A stretch of 21,787 nucleotides of DNA, taken from Psychrobacter sp. (GTDB lineage: Bacteria > Pseudomonadota > Gammaproteobacteria > Pseudomonadales > Moraxellaceae). Below the pieces are notes generated by a model. The model searched no databases and was not told the origin of the DNA. It worked only from the letters and a program-made list of their open reading frames with translations. Made by a program: the position numbers and the translations under genes. This document shows, one piece after another, positions 14,273 through 21,787 of this stretch; within the stretch, counting starts at the first letter, position 1; each line of letters starts with the position of its first letter. The stretch spans positions 1 through 21,787 of the forward strand of contig JAHHUJ010000006.1 in assembly GCA_020024075.1 (NCBI GenBank), read 5' to 3'.

Positions 14273-15994
14273 TTAAAACAAGCCGACAATATTACCCTCA
14301 TCATCGACATCAATGCGTTCAGCAGAAGGAATTTTAGGTAAGCCAGGCATTCTCATAATAGGGCCACATATCACTACAATAAAGCCGGCACCATTGGAGA
14401 GGCTAATATCACGCACCTGAATATTAAAGCCAGTAGGGCGACCTAGAAGAGAAGCGTTGTCACTCAGAGAATATTGAGTTTTAGCGATACAAATCGGTAG
14501 TTTGTCTAACTGTAGAGATTCCAAACGCTGAATTTTTGCTTTGGCAGTACTGCTAATGTCAATATCATTAGCGCCATATACCCGCTGAGCCACGGTACGG
14601 ATTTTATCTTCAATACTCATTTGGGTATCGTAAGCAAATTTAAATTTATCTTGCTTAGAGTTAGGAGTATTGTCAGCATCATCGAGTAGCTTGATTAAAG
14701 CTTTGGCCAGATCCTCACCACCTGCGCCGCCTTTCTCCCATACCTGAGTTAATTCAACCTCAACTTTCAGGCGCTTACAAGCTTTACGTACCATCTCAAT
14801 TTCAGCATCAGTATCGCTTTCAAAGTGGTTAATGGCCACGATCACAGATAAGCCAAAGATTTCTTGTAAGTTCTCAATATGCTTGGTTAGGTTAGGCAAG
14901 CCTTGCTCAAGGGCTGTTAGATCTTCTTGTTTTAAGCTGTCTTTGCTGGCACCGCCATTATATTTTAGGGCGCGAATGGTAGCCACGACCACAGCAGCAT
15001 CGGGAGTTAGGCCTGAAAGACGGCACTTAATATCACAGAATTTCTCAGCGCCTAAGTCAGCACCGAAACCGGCTTCAGTTAGTGTATAGTCAGCCAAATG
15101 CAGCGCAGTGCGGGTGGCAATGACTGAGTTACAACCATGAGCGATATTGGCAAAAGGCCCTCCGTGTAAAATAGCGGGGTTGCCTTCAATGGTTTGAACC
15201 AAGTTAGGTTTTATAGCTTCTTTTAATAAGGCGGTCATGGCGCCATGAGCCTTTAAGTCTTTGGCATAGATGGGCTTTTTGTCTTTGCTATAAGCCACCA
15301 AGATATCACCCAAACGCTGCTTCAAATCGGCTAGGTCTGTGGCCAGACAAAAGATAGCCATCACCTCTGATGCCACAGTAATATCAAATCCGCCTTCACG
15401 CATGACCCCATCTGTGGTATTGCCTAAGCCGCTCACAATATTACGCAGCTGGCGATCATTCATGTCCATTGCCCGGCGCCAAAGGATTTGTTTTGGATCG
15501 ATATTTAGAGCGTTGCCTTGATAGATGTGATTGTCAATCAAAGCGGCTAATAAGTTATTGGCCGCCCCTATGGCATGCAAGTCACCGGTGAAGTGTAGAT
15601 TGATATCCTCCATAGGCAGTACTTGAGCGTAACCGCCACCAGCAGCACCGCCTTTAATGCCAAAAACTGGGCCTACTGAAGGTTCACGAAGCGCAACAAT
15701 GGTTCGTTTACCATCTTGGTTTTGCTTATGTACTCGGTTTAGCGCATCGGTTAGACCAATAGTCACGGTGGTCTTACCTTCACCGGCAGGGGTAGGGTTA
15801 ATGGCTGTCACCAATACCAACTTGCTGTCTTTTGATTTTGGTGGTTTGGCAAATACGTCATTGGGATTGATTTTGGCTTTATAGTGACCATAAGGCTCAA
15901 TTTTATCGGCAGCTAAATCCAATTTTTTGGCAATCTCTACAATAGGTTGTAGCGCTGCTTTTTGGGCAATCTCAATATCGCTTGGTACGCTCAT
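14273..15994 (-). CDS. fhs: Formate-tetrahydrofolate ligase
   Basis: This enzyme joins formate to tetrahydrofolate with ATP, giving 10-formyl-tetrahydrofolate for purine and formyl-Met-tRNA synthesis in the cytoplasm. The protein has 573 residues, close to the family's roughly 556. Seen motifs are the ATP-binding loop PTPAGEGKTT (67-76), GIKGGAAGGGYAQVLPMEDI, HFTGDLHAIGAANNLLAA, the stretch from AILHGGPFANIAHGCNS, and GFGADLGAEKFCDIKCR. The C-terminus GFIVVICGPIMRMPGLP is also typical. The start ATG at 15994 has only a weak ribosome-binding sequence (GAGAG, distant). The gene begins 57 bp after the RND pump stop on the same strand with no terminator between, so it may be read from the efflux promoter as well. 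It ends in its own terminator. Confidence 0.97.
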   Translation of the reverse strand: MSVPSDIEIAQKAALQPIVEIAKKLDLAADKIEPYGHYKAKINPNDVFAKPPKSKDSKLVLVTAINPTPAGEGKTTVTIGLTDALNRVHKQNQDGKRTIVALREPSVGPVFGIKGGAAGGGYAQVLPMEDINLHFTGDLHAIGAANNLLAALIDNHIYQGNALNIDPKQILWRRAMDMNDRQLRNIVSGLGNTTDGVMREGGFDITVASEVMAIFCLATDLADLKQRLGDILVAYSKDKKPIYAKDLKAHGAMTALLKEAIKPNLVQTIEGNPAILHGGPFANIAHGCNSVIATRTALHLADYTLTEAGFGADLGAEKFCDIKCRLSGLTPDAAVVVATIRALKYNGGASKDSLKQEDLTALEQGLPNLTKHIENLQEIFGLSVIVAINHFESDTDAEIEMVRKACKRLKVEVELTQVWEKGGAGGEDLAKALIKLLDDADNTPNSKQDKFKFAYDTQMSIEDKIRTVAQRVYGANDIDISSTAKAKIQRLESLQLDKLPICIAKTQYSLSDNASLLGRPTGFNIQVRDISLSNGAGFIVVICGPIMRMPGLPKIPSAERIDVDDEGNIVGLF

Positions 15995-16051
15995 AGTTCA
16001 TTAACTCTCAATTTATTTGTAATATAAGAAAACGGGTTAAGGTATCAGTAA

Positions 16052-19000
16052 TTACTCGGTTTTACCATGCGGACGCAGCCATTTAGCAAACCAGTTAGAA
16101 ACATCATCCATAAAAGTATAAACCATAGGGATGACAATTAAGCTTAAGAAGGTAGAGGTAACCAGCCCTCCTAATACGGCGGCTGCCATTGGGCGTCGAA
16201 ATGTAGAGTCGACATCTCCTAGACCAAAGATTAACGGCAACATACCAGCACCCATGGCAATGGTGGTCATGATAATAGGTCGAGCCCGCTTTCGACAAGC
16301 ATCTAATAGAGCGTCAAAGCGATTCAGCCCATGTTCCCGCTCGGCCAGGATGGCATAATCCACCAACAAAATAGAGTTCTTGGTGGCAATACCCATCAGC
16401 ATGATAAAGCCAATCATTGAGGGCATCGATAAGCTACTATTGGTCAATACTAGACCTACAAAAGCTCCGCCAATGGACAAAGGCAGTGCCATCAAAATAG
16501 TAAAGGGCTGTAGCACCTTACCGAATAACAAAACAAGCACCCCAAAGATACAGATAATACCCACACTGATGGCAACTATGAAGCCACCAAATAACTCAGA
16601 CATACTCTCTGCCTGCCCTTGGTCGATGATTGAAATACTCTCAGGGATATTGCCTTCTTGCAATGATGGAATTGATTTCACAGCTTCTACTAGGCCGCCT
16701 AACTCACCGCCTGCGACTTGAACGTTAATGGTAATGGACCGTTCTCTGTCAAAGCGTAGGATTTCAGAGGGCCCTGTACCAAATGACAGATCAGCGACTT
16801 CACTCACTCGCGCCCCAGTAGTCCCTGAAGTTGGGACATATAAGTCTGCCAGTTGGCTGACGTTGTTTTTTGCTTCTTGAGGTAAGCGCACCACAATAGG
16901 GACCTGACGCGTATCTAGATTCAGCTTAGATAATCTTTGTTCATAATCTCCTAGGGTAGCCACACGTAAAGTATCAGCGACGCCTTGGGTGGTGGCTCCC
17001 TGATCTGCCATGGCAGTACGTTTGGGAATAATGGACAGCTCTTGGCGTGGCAAGCTGCGGTTACTGGTGACATTGCCAGCTTGAGGTAAAGAGCGAATTT
17101 CATTCATGACTTGCTGTGCCATTTGTTCTAATATCTCAGGGTTGGTACTGGTCAGTGCAAAACTATAGCCGGCTTCACCACCACTAGACAGACCGATATC
17201 AAATCGAGCACTTGGGACCGTCGTTAAGGCCTCGGTAATCTGACGCTCAATCTCTATTTTGCTAGGACGGGTACCGCGTGGTTCAAGCACAATATCAACA
17301 CTGGCTTCATTAGAGACACTGCCTGAGCTTGAGGAGGAGTCTAAGCTGGCTCGTTGTGGGTCACCCACCACACTTAGGATACTTTTTACCCCTTCAATTT
17401 GGGATACCCGTTCTTCAACCATTTTAGTAATACGGCTGGTATCTTGTAAGCTAGCATCTGGGGTGAGCTCGATACCGATGCGAGTCTGGTCAATGTTATT
17501 TTCTGGAATAAAAGTAGTTGGTAATAGCTTAATTAAAGTCAATGAAGCTGCGAACAGCAGTAGGGTTGTCCCTAACGTAATCCAGCGGTGATGTAGTGTC
17601 CAGCCGACTGTCTTTAAATAGGCCTCCATGATGCGTCCGCTCTTTTTGGCTTGAGTCTTTTCGGGACGTAGTACATAAGCGGCCATCATAGGTGTGACAA
17701 GGCGCGCCACCATTAATGACACAAAGATAGAAATGGCGGCGGTCCACCCAAACTGACGGAAGAACTGCCCAACAATACCGCTCATAAAGGCAGTGGGTAA
17801 AAAGACCGCGATTAAGGTAAAGGTTGTAGCGACTACCGCCAAGCCAATCTCATCGGCGGCCTCCATTGCGGCTTGGTACGGAGTTTTACCCATGCGTAAG
17901 TGGCGGATGATGTTCTCTACTTCTACAATGGCATCATCGACCAATACCCCCACCACCAAGGATAAGGCCAATAAACTAATAAGGTTTAAGCTGAAGTCAA
18001 ACAGGTACATACCCAAGAAGGTAGGAATGACGGACAGGGGTAGGGCAACGGCAGCAACAATGGTAGCACGCACGTTACGTAAAAATAGAAACACCACGAC
18101 TACTGCCAATAACCCGCCTTCAATTAGCATTCTAAGCGAGGCCTGATAGTCTTCTTCAACAGGGCTGGCCCGATCGAATACCTTGGTGATGGTATAGTTC
18201 GGCATATCTTGCTGCAGCTTAGCCAACTCTTCATCTACCAGCTTTACGATTTCCACTTCACTGGCACCGCGGGAGCGAGTCACATTGAAGGCAACTACAG
18301 TTTCCCCATCTAATTTGGCAATAGAGCTGGGATCAGCTGTGCCATCGGTAATGGTCGCCATCTCACCTAGGCGCTGAGTACCGCCTGTGGGTAAAGCAAT
18401 TTGTAAATCATTAAGCTCTCGAGCACTGCTAACTGCGCCCAAAACCCGAATGTTTTGTTTGCTACTGCCCACCTCTGACTCACCGCCTGAGCTGTCTTGC
18501 TGAATGCTGGTGACTTGTTCTGACAGCTGAGTAATGGGAAGCTGTAATGCATTAAGACTTATGGGGTCTACCTCAACACTGATTTCACGTTCCAGCCCTC
18601 CCACTCGGCTTACGGTACTCACACCTTTAATATCAGATAGGCGTTTATTGATTGTGTCATCGACAAACCAAGATAAATCCTCAGGGCTGACCCCATTGGA
18701 AGCAACGGTATAGGTAACAGCAGGCAGCCCTGCCGTGGTGACCTTAGTTACGATAGGGTCATTGGCGGCGGCGGGCAAGTCTCCTTGTACTTCCCCTACC
18801 GCTGAGCGCACATCGTCTACCGCTTCTTGAATGTCTTTTTCTAGCACGAATTCGGTGGCCACGGTAGCCGCCCCAGTCTGGAGCGTGGTGTTGATGTGCT
18901 TTACGCCCTCGATACTGGAGATCTTATTTTCAATCTTTTTGGCCACATCATTTTCTAGCTGGCTGGGGGCAGCGCCAGGTAAAGTGACGGTGACTACCAC

Positions 19001-19138
19001 AGCAGGCAGGTCGATATCAGGGAACTGCTGGACCTTCATTTGCATAAACCCATAGATACCACCGAGGGTCAGTAGTATGAATAGAAGAATAGCAACCAGA
19101 GGGTTTCGAATGGAATATGCTGAGACATTAAGGCTCAT
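16052..19138 (-). CDS. RND-family efflux pump (AcrB/HAE1 type)
   Basis: This inner-membrane proton-driven pump has about 1028 residues and twelve predicted membrane helices in two halves, with large periplasmic loops. The N-terminus is MSLNVSAYSIRNPLVAILLF, followed by FPDIDLPAVVVTV and PGAAPSQLENDVAKKIE, typical of hydrophobe/amphiphile exporters. The proton-relay aspartates are in GVLVDDAIVEVEN (about residues 401-402). The second half holds the matching motif (FIMLMGIATKNSILLVDYA). I place the start at 19138, not at the in-frame ATG three codons upstream (19147): AGGA lies 8 bases before it, whereas the upstream ATG has AGG directly adjacent. This start also overlaps the stop of a short upstream ORF as ATGA. 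The partner fusion protein is upstream. No outer-membrane channel gene is in the window. The substrate is unknown. Confidence 0.94.
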   Translation of the reverse strand: MSLNVSAYSIRNPLVAILLFILLTLGGIYGFMQMKVQQFPDIDLPAVVVTVTLPGAAPSQLENDVAKKIENKISSIEGVKHINTTLQTGAATVATEFVLEKDIQEAVDDVRSAVGEVQGDLPAAANDPIVTKVTTAGLPAVTYTVASNGVSPEDLSWFVDDTINKRLSDIKGVSTVSRVGGLEREISVEVDPISLNALQLPITQLSEQVTSIQQDSSGGESEVGSSKQNIRVLGAVSSARELNDLQIALPTGGTQRLGEMATITDGTADPSSIAKLDGETVVAFNVTRSRGASEVEIVKLVDEELAKLQQDMPNYTITKVFDRASPVEEDYQASLRMLIEGGLLAVVVVFLFLRNVRATIVAAVALPLSVIPTFLGMYLFDFSLNLISLLALSLVVGVLVDDAIVEVENIIRHLRMGKTPYQAAMEAADEIGLAVVATTFTLIAVFLPTAFMSGIVGQFFRQFGWTAAISIFVSLMVARLVTPMMAAYVLRPEKTQAKKSGRIMEAYLKTVGWTLHHRWITLGTTLLLFAASLTLIKLLPTTFIPENNIDQTRIGIELTPDASLQDTSRITKMVEERVSQIEGVKSILSVVGDPQRASLDSSSSSGSVSNEASVDIVLEPRGTRPSKIEIERQITEALTTVPSARFDIGLSSGGEAGYSFALTSTNPEILEQMAQQVMNEIRSLPQAGNVTSNRSLPRQELSIIPKRTAMADQGATTQGVADTLRVATLGDYEQRLSKLNLDTRQVPIVVRLPQEAKNNVSQLADLYVPTSGTTGARVSEVADLSFGTGPSEILRFDRERSITINVQVAGGELGGLVEAVKSIPSLQEGNIPESISIIDQGQAESMSELFGGFIVAISVGIICIFGVLVLLFGKVLQPFTILMALPLSIGGAFVGLVLTNSSLSMPSMIGFIMLMGIATKNSILLVDYAILAEREHGLNRFDALLDACRKRARPIIMTTIAMGAGMLPLIFGLGDVDSTFRRPMAAAVLGGLVTSTFLSLIVIPMVYTFMDDVSNWFAKWLRPHGKTE

Positions 19139-19221
19139 AGAGGGCATCCTGCATGGAGAAATAAATCAAAATAAGAGAAGTGCAGTGAAGCAATGGTAGG
19201 GGAGAGGGCTGGGTCATCCAT
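19135..19221 (-). CDS. Possible 28-residue leader peptide coupled to the RND gene
   Basis: On the reverse strand AAAGGA (19233-19228) is followed after 6 bases by ATG (19221). The ORF runs 28 codons and begins MDDPALSPTIASLHFSYFDL. Its stop TGA (19137-19135) shares bases with the RND start ATG (19138-19136) as ATGA, the classic arrangement for translational coupling. It begins 73 bp after the fusion-protein stop. The peptide has no recognised domain. It may be a regulatory leader or a tiny protein, or the arrangement may be chance. The ribosome-binding site and the exact overlap are the reasons to list it. Confidence 0.4.
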   Translation of the reverse strand: MDDPALSPTIASLHFSYFDLFLHAGCPL

Positions 19222-19294
19222 TAATAATCCTTTGTGTTAACAGACAAGCTGTCAGACCTTACCCTCCTAAACTTAGTTAAACTATGACGGATAC

Positions 19295-20656
19295 TTATTC
19301 AGCTTTAGCTGATTCAGGGTTAGCGATAGTCACAACGTCACCGTCACTTAAGAAGCTACCGCCTTGGCGTACGATATTGGCTTCTCCTTGAAGCGGCTCT
19401 AGCAGTACCACACGGTCCCCTTGACGCTCACCAAGCTTGACTTTGACTCGGCTTACTCGATAAATGGTTTTGCGATTGTCATCTTTCACCGCTTTCACTT
19501 GCATTACATAGTCATAGCCATCTTGAGTCACTACTGCACTAACTGGGATGGTTGATTTAGCATCACTACCTAGTTTGAAGGTACCGCGCTGATACATACC
19601 TGCTCTGGCATTAGGGTGTCTGGCTAAAGAGGCATAAATGGTAATCTGACGGCTGCCATCTTCTGCGGTAGGTGAAATACGGCTAACTTTACCCATAACG
19701 CTTTTATTATTTGGTAAGCTAACTTCAACGGGGGTGCCCACATTAATCGCCCCAACTTTATTGGGGTCTACTTGTGCTTGCCACTCAAGCTTACCTTCTT
19801 CAATGATGGTAAACAGTGGCTCTGGACCAGGCACGCTACCCACATTAGCCGATTTTTCACTAATAACCCCGCTTACAGGTGCGGTTATTTTGGCATTTTT
19901 CATATTCAGGTTTTGAGTGTTTAATCGGGCTCTTGAAGCGGCTACTGAGGCAGCGGCTTGGTTTGCGGTAGACACATAACGATCAGCTTCTTGTTGGCTA
20001 ATCGCATTAATATCAAGTAGAGGGAGCACTCGTTCGGCATCTTTTTTTGCCAAATCGTAATTAGATTCTGCCTCTGCCAGTTCTGCTTTAGCCTGAATGA
20101 GTTGCTGCTGCATCGCATCGGTATCAAATATGGCCAATACTTGACCTTTTTTGACTTGATCGCCTTCTCTAACCAAGACTTTATCAATGGCGACTCCGCT
20201 AACTTTACCGTTTACCGTTGAGGTAGTCTCGGGACTAATGGTGCCATCCGCTATTAAATCCTTAGTCACATCAGATTGAGAAGGGGTAACCGTCTCGACA
20301 GTCAGCACCGGCTTTTGGTTCATTTCTTTTTCAATTTCAGTGACTCCTATCGCGCTACCCATTTGCCCAGAAACCGATCTTTCAGCATTAAGCTTACTGT
20401 CTTCGGTTTGTTTTTCGCCCCACATACGGCCTGCGAATAAGCCAATTACCAAGGTAATCAACAATAGCGGCAATACCCAAAGCCAGTTCGGCTTCGATTT
20501 AACCGCTTCTGCACTATAAGTCGTATAAGCAGGCTCTGCATCGGCTGTAGAGGTTTCTGGATGGGTCGAGGTATCCTTAACGCTGCCAGTATCAGTTGTG
20601 GCTGCACTTGGAATCTCACTGGGTGTCTTGTTATTAGGATCAGAGTTACTAGTCAT
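19295..20656 (-). CDS. RND efflux periplasmic adaptor (membrane fusion protein, HlyD/AcrA type)
   Basis: The adaptor links the RND pump to an outer-membrane channel. With the ATG at 20656 it has 453 residues. A Ser/Thr-rich hydrophilic N-terminal tail of about 57 residues precedes one membrane helix (WLWVLPLLLITLVIGLFAG, about 58-76). The first half of the lipoyl domain follows (VNGKVSGVAIDKVLVREGDQ), then the alpha-helical hairpin (from LIQAKAELAEAESNYDLAKK), the second lipoyl half (ITAPVSGVISEKSANVGSVP), and beta-barrel and membrane-proximal domains. An in-frame ATG at 20722 would add 22 residues, but a good -10 box overlaps that stretch, so the shorter form is preferred. It is the first gene of the efflux transcript and lies 156 bp before the pump start. 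Confidence 0.9.
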   Translation of the reverse strand: MTSNSDPNNKTPSEIPSAATTDTGSVKDTSTHPETSTADAEPAYTTYSAEAVKSKPNWLWVLPLLLITLVIGLFAGRMWGEKQTEDSKLNAERSVSGQMGSAIGVTEIEKEMNQKPVLTVETVTPSQSDVTKDLIADGTISPETTSTVNGKVSGVAIDKVLVREGDQVKKGQVLAIFDTDAMQQQLIQAKAELAEAESNYDLAKKDAERVLPLLDINAISQQEADRYVSTANQAAASVAASRARLNTQNLNMKNAKITAPVSGVISEKSANVGSVPGPEPLFTIIEEGKLEWQAQVDPNKVGAINVGTPVEVSLPNNKSVMGKVSRISPTAEDGSRQITIYASLARHPNARAGMYQRGTFKLGSDAKSTIPVSAVVTQDGYDYVMQVKAVKDDNRKTIYRVSRVKVKLGERQGDRVVLLEPLQGEANIVRQGGSFLSDGDVVTIANPESAKAE

Positions 20657-20704
20657 ATCAGTCTCGCAAACACTTTGGTTTGGATAAATAAAAAAATAAT
20701 TTAA

Positions 20705-20734
20705 ATTATACGTTAAATACACACTTTTTGTTTA
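20705..20734 (-). promoter_or_regulatory. Candidate promoter of the efflux operon
   Basis: On the reverse strand TATAAT (20710-20705) is preceded after 18 bp by TAAACA (20734-20729), which matches 4 of 6 -35 bases. Transcription would begin near 20698, downstream of the alternative ATG at 20722 and about 40 bases before the preferred start at 20656. Confidence 0.45.
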
Positions 20735-20872
20735 GAGTGATGTCGTACTAAATTCTTTACTTTTATTATGAAGTTTTTCTTAATTAAAATGGTGTTTTAT
20801 AGGGTTTGATTAATTAGCTTTTACTTTGGGGTGGTGACATTAATTTCAGCTAATAAGTTTCTATATATTGAC

Positions 20873-20900
20873 TATAAGCTATGATTTATATGAGCTTATA
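20873..20900. promoter_or_regulatory. Perfect inverted repeat in the divergent spacer
   Basis: TATAAGCT (20873-20880) and AGCTTATA (20893-20900) form a perfect 8-bp inverted repeat with a 12-base gap. It lies about 160 bp upstream of the efflux promoter candidate and about 310 bp upstream of the next gene. It could be an operator, but the regulator is not in the window. The rest of the 20657-21213 spacer is AT-rich and shows no gene. Confidence 0.3.
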
Positions 20901-21162
20901 AAAAATGGTGGAGTTTTTAAAATATGAAACTTATTCACAACAGTTATGCAAAAAACTGGGGTAGGGATATACAACTTGCAAGAAGAACTTTACAAATTCA
21001 TTATCAAAATATTTTTTTTGCTCCCTATACTAAGATTAGTTGAAACTTAAAAGATCGTTATTTTGATATAGAAAAATAACTTTATATAACGTGTTTAAGT
21101 TATATCACGGGAAAGCAAAAGAAAAGAGTGAAAGGCGAAAGAGCAAGCGTTTACTTAGCTGA

Positions 21163-21192
21163 TTGACACTCTTTTATAGTGATTTCTTTTAT
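21163..21192 (+). promoter_or_regulatory. Candidate promoter of the exported repeat protein
   Basis: A perfect TTGACA lies at 21163-21168. The best -10 at normal spacing is TTTTAT (21187-21192, 18 bp). A perfect TATAAT (21190-21195) is 21 bp away, too far for standard sigma-70 spacing. Either choice leaves a very short mRNA leader, because the ribosome-binding site starts at 21203. Confidence 0.35.
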
Positions 21193-21213
21193 AATGATTG
21201 TTGGAGAATAATA

Positions 21214-21678
21214 ATGCCTATTAATGATAAACAAGCTCTGTCAAAACGTACAACAAACAGCCTTATGTTTTCAACTTTAGTGGCTGGTGTACTGGCTATC
21301 TCTGGAACCGCTTCAGCAGCTTCACAACCTAAAGATGCCCCCACTGAACAGGATAAGTCTGAGCAAGCTGTAGAGACTACTTTACAGCAACAAGTTGAAG
21401 ATGAGGATGGCGAACTATTGGCCACACAGCCAGGACAAGTGGCAGTAGCTGAACAAACAACAGCTGAAGTAGCTGACGAAGAGGGAGAAGCTGCTGCGCA
21501 GCAACCAGCGCCAGCCAACATTGATGCAACTCCTACTTTAGCTGGTGAGTCAGGTGGTAATATTGAAGCTACCCCCATAACGCTACAACAAAAAGTCAAA
21601 GATAAGCGAGGTGAGTTACAAGCTACTCAGCCAGGTCAAGTTGAGGTGCAAGAGAACCGCCGTTTTAGAACCCAGTAA
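21214..21678 (+). CDS. Exported low-complexity protein with internal duplication, function unknown
   Basis: I do not recognise a family. The 154-residue product has a signal peptide (SLMFSTLVAGVLAISGTASA, cleavage near residue 35) and a mature part rich in Gln, Glu, Ala and Thr, without cysteine or aromatic residues except one Phe near the end. Two 26-residue copies (56-81 and 123-148) are identical at 18 positions and share the block ATQPGQV. The first carries VEDEDGEL and the second VKDKRGEL, so the local charge flips from acidic to basic. A shorter repeat, NIDATPTL/NIEATPITL, lies at 102-109 and 116-124. The start is ATG 21214, with TTGGAG seven bases upstream; the in-frame ATG at 21163 overlaps the promoter and breaks the signal peptide. 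A good terminator follows. It is probably periplasmic and disordered. Confidence 0.75.
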   Translation: MPINDKQALSKRTTNSLMFSTLVAGVLAISGTASAASQPKDAPTEQDKSEQAVETTLQQQVEDEDGELLATQPGQVAVAEQTTAEVADEEGEAAAQQPAPANIDATPTLAGESGGNIEATPITLQQKVKDKRGELQATQPGQVEVQENRRFRTQ

Positions 21679-21750
21679 TGAAGATCTAAAAACTAGAACC
21701 CAATAATTAACACCTAACAATTAATTGGTTATCTCATCCAAGGGAATTAG

Positions 21751-21781
21751 AAGAGAGGATTATTTATCCTCTCTTTTTTTA
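21751..21781 (+). terminator. Terminator of the exported repeat protein gene
   Basis: A 10-bp stem (21751-21760 with 21766-21775) closes on a TATTT loop and runs into a T-tract to 21780. Confidence 0.92.
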
Positions 21782-21787
21782 TGCTTC

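Noticed and set aside
20931..20939. Perfect DnaA-box consensus TTATTCACA
   Set aside because: It is a single copy with no cluster, no dnaA/dnaN or replication gene nearby, and one such match is expected by chance in a window of this size.
21189..21599. 136-codon reverse-strand ORF rich in Cys and Ser
   Set aside because: It is the antisense of the low-complexity exported protein; its Cys/Ser richness mirrors the Ala/Gln/Thr-rich codons, and the forward gene has a promoter, ribosome-binding site, signal peptide and terminator.

Overview
The window looks like chromosomal DNA of a gammaproteobacterium of the Moraxellaceae, most likely Psychrobacter or a close relative. This rests on moderate AT richness with very AT-rich spacers, and on protein style: a HemN with an N-terminal extension, a ComM, a small single-domain outer-membrane barrel, and a cluster of a flavin amine oxidase with c-type cytochromes. 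The genus is inferred from recognition, not from a search. I see no rRNA, tRNA, insertion sequence, phage gene, integrase or CRISPR array.

Layout. 1-995: a small outer-membrane beta-barrel gene with a strong terminator. A near-identical copy of its 3' untranslated region opens the window, so a related gene probably ends just before base 1. 1101-2532: an NfeD-like protein and a QmcA/stomatin-type SPFH protein, a standard membrane pair, ended by a two-tier terminator. 3017-4678: a thiamine-diphosphate 2-keto acid decarboxylase (pyruvate or indolepyruvate type) behind an upstream region rich in repeats and palindromes. A bidirectional terminator separates it from hemN (4758-6326, reverse), the oxygen-independent coproporphyrinogen III dehydrogenase. 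Upstream of hemN lie four 18-bp repeats inside a possible 41-codon ORF, then an EamA/DMT transporter (6555-7469, reverse). 7768-9351: comM, the helicase of natural transformation.

9431-13429 (reverse) is the most interesting part. In transcription order it holds a membrane-anchored triheme cytochrome c, a flavin amine oxidase-family protein with a twin-arginine signal, and a monoheme cytochrome c lipoprotein. The set reads as a periplasmic amine or amino-acid dehydrogenase that sends its electrons into the respiratory chain through cytochromes instead of making hydrogen peroxide. The architecture resembles the triheme cytochrome subunits of membrane alcohol and gluconate dehydrogenases, but with an amine oxidase fold as the catalytic subunit.

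13430-14272 is a long non-coding spacer. 14273-20656 (reverse) holds a membrane fusion protein, an RND efflux pump and formate-tetrahydrofolate ligase. A previously untracked 28-codon ORF lies between the fusion protein and the pump, and its stop overlaps the pump's start as ATGA. 21214-21678 encodes an exported, low-complexity protein of unknown function with an internal duplication in which the charge is reversed between copies.

A recurring feature of the spacers is short tandem duplications of 11-18 bp, found in at least seven places. Several of them lie in or next to promoters, stop codons and operon junctions.
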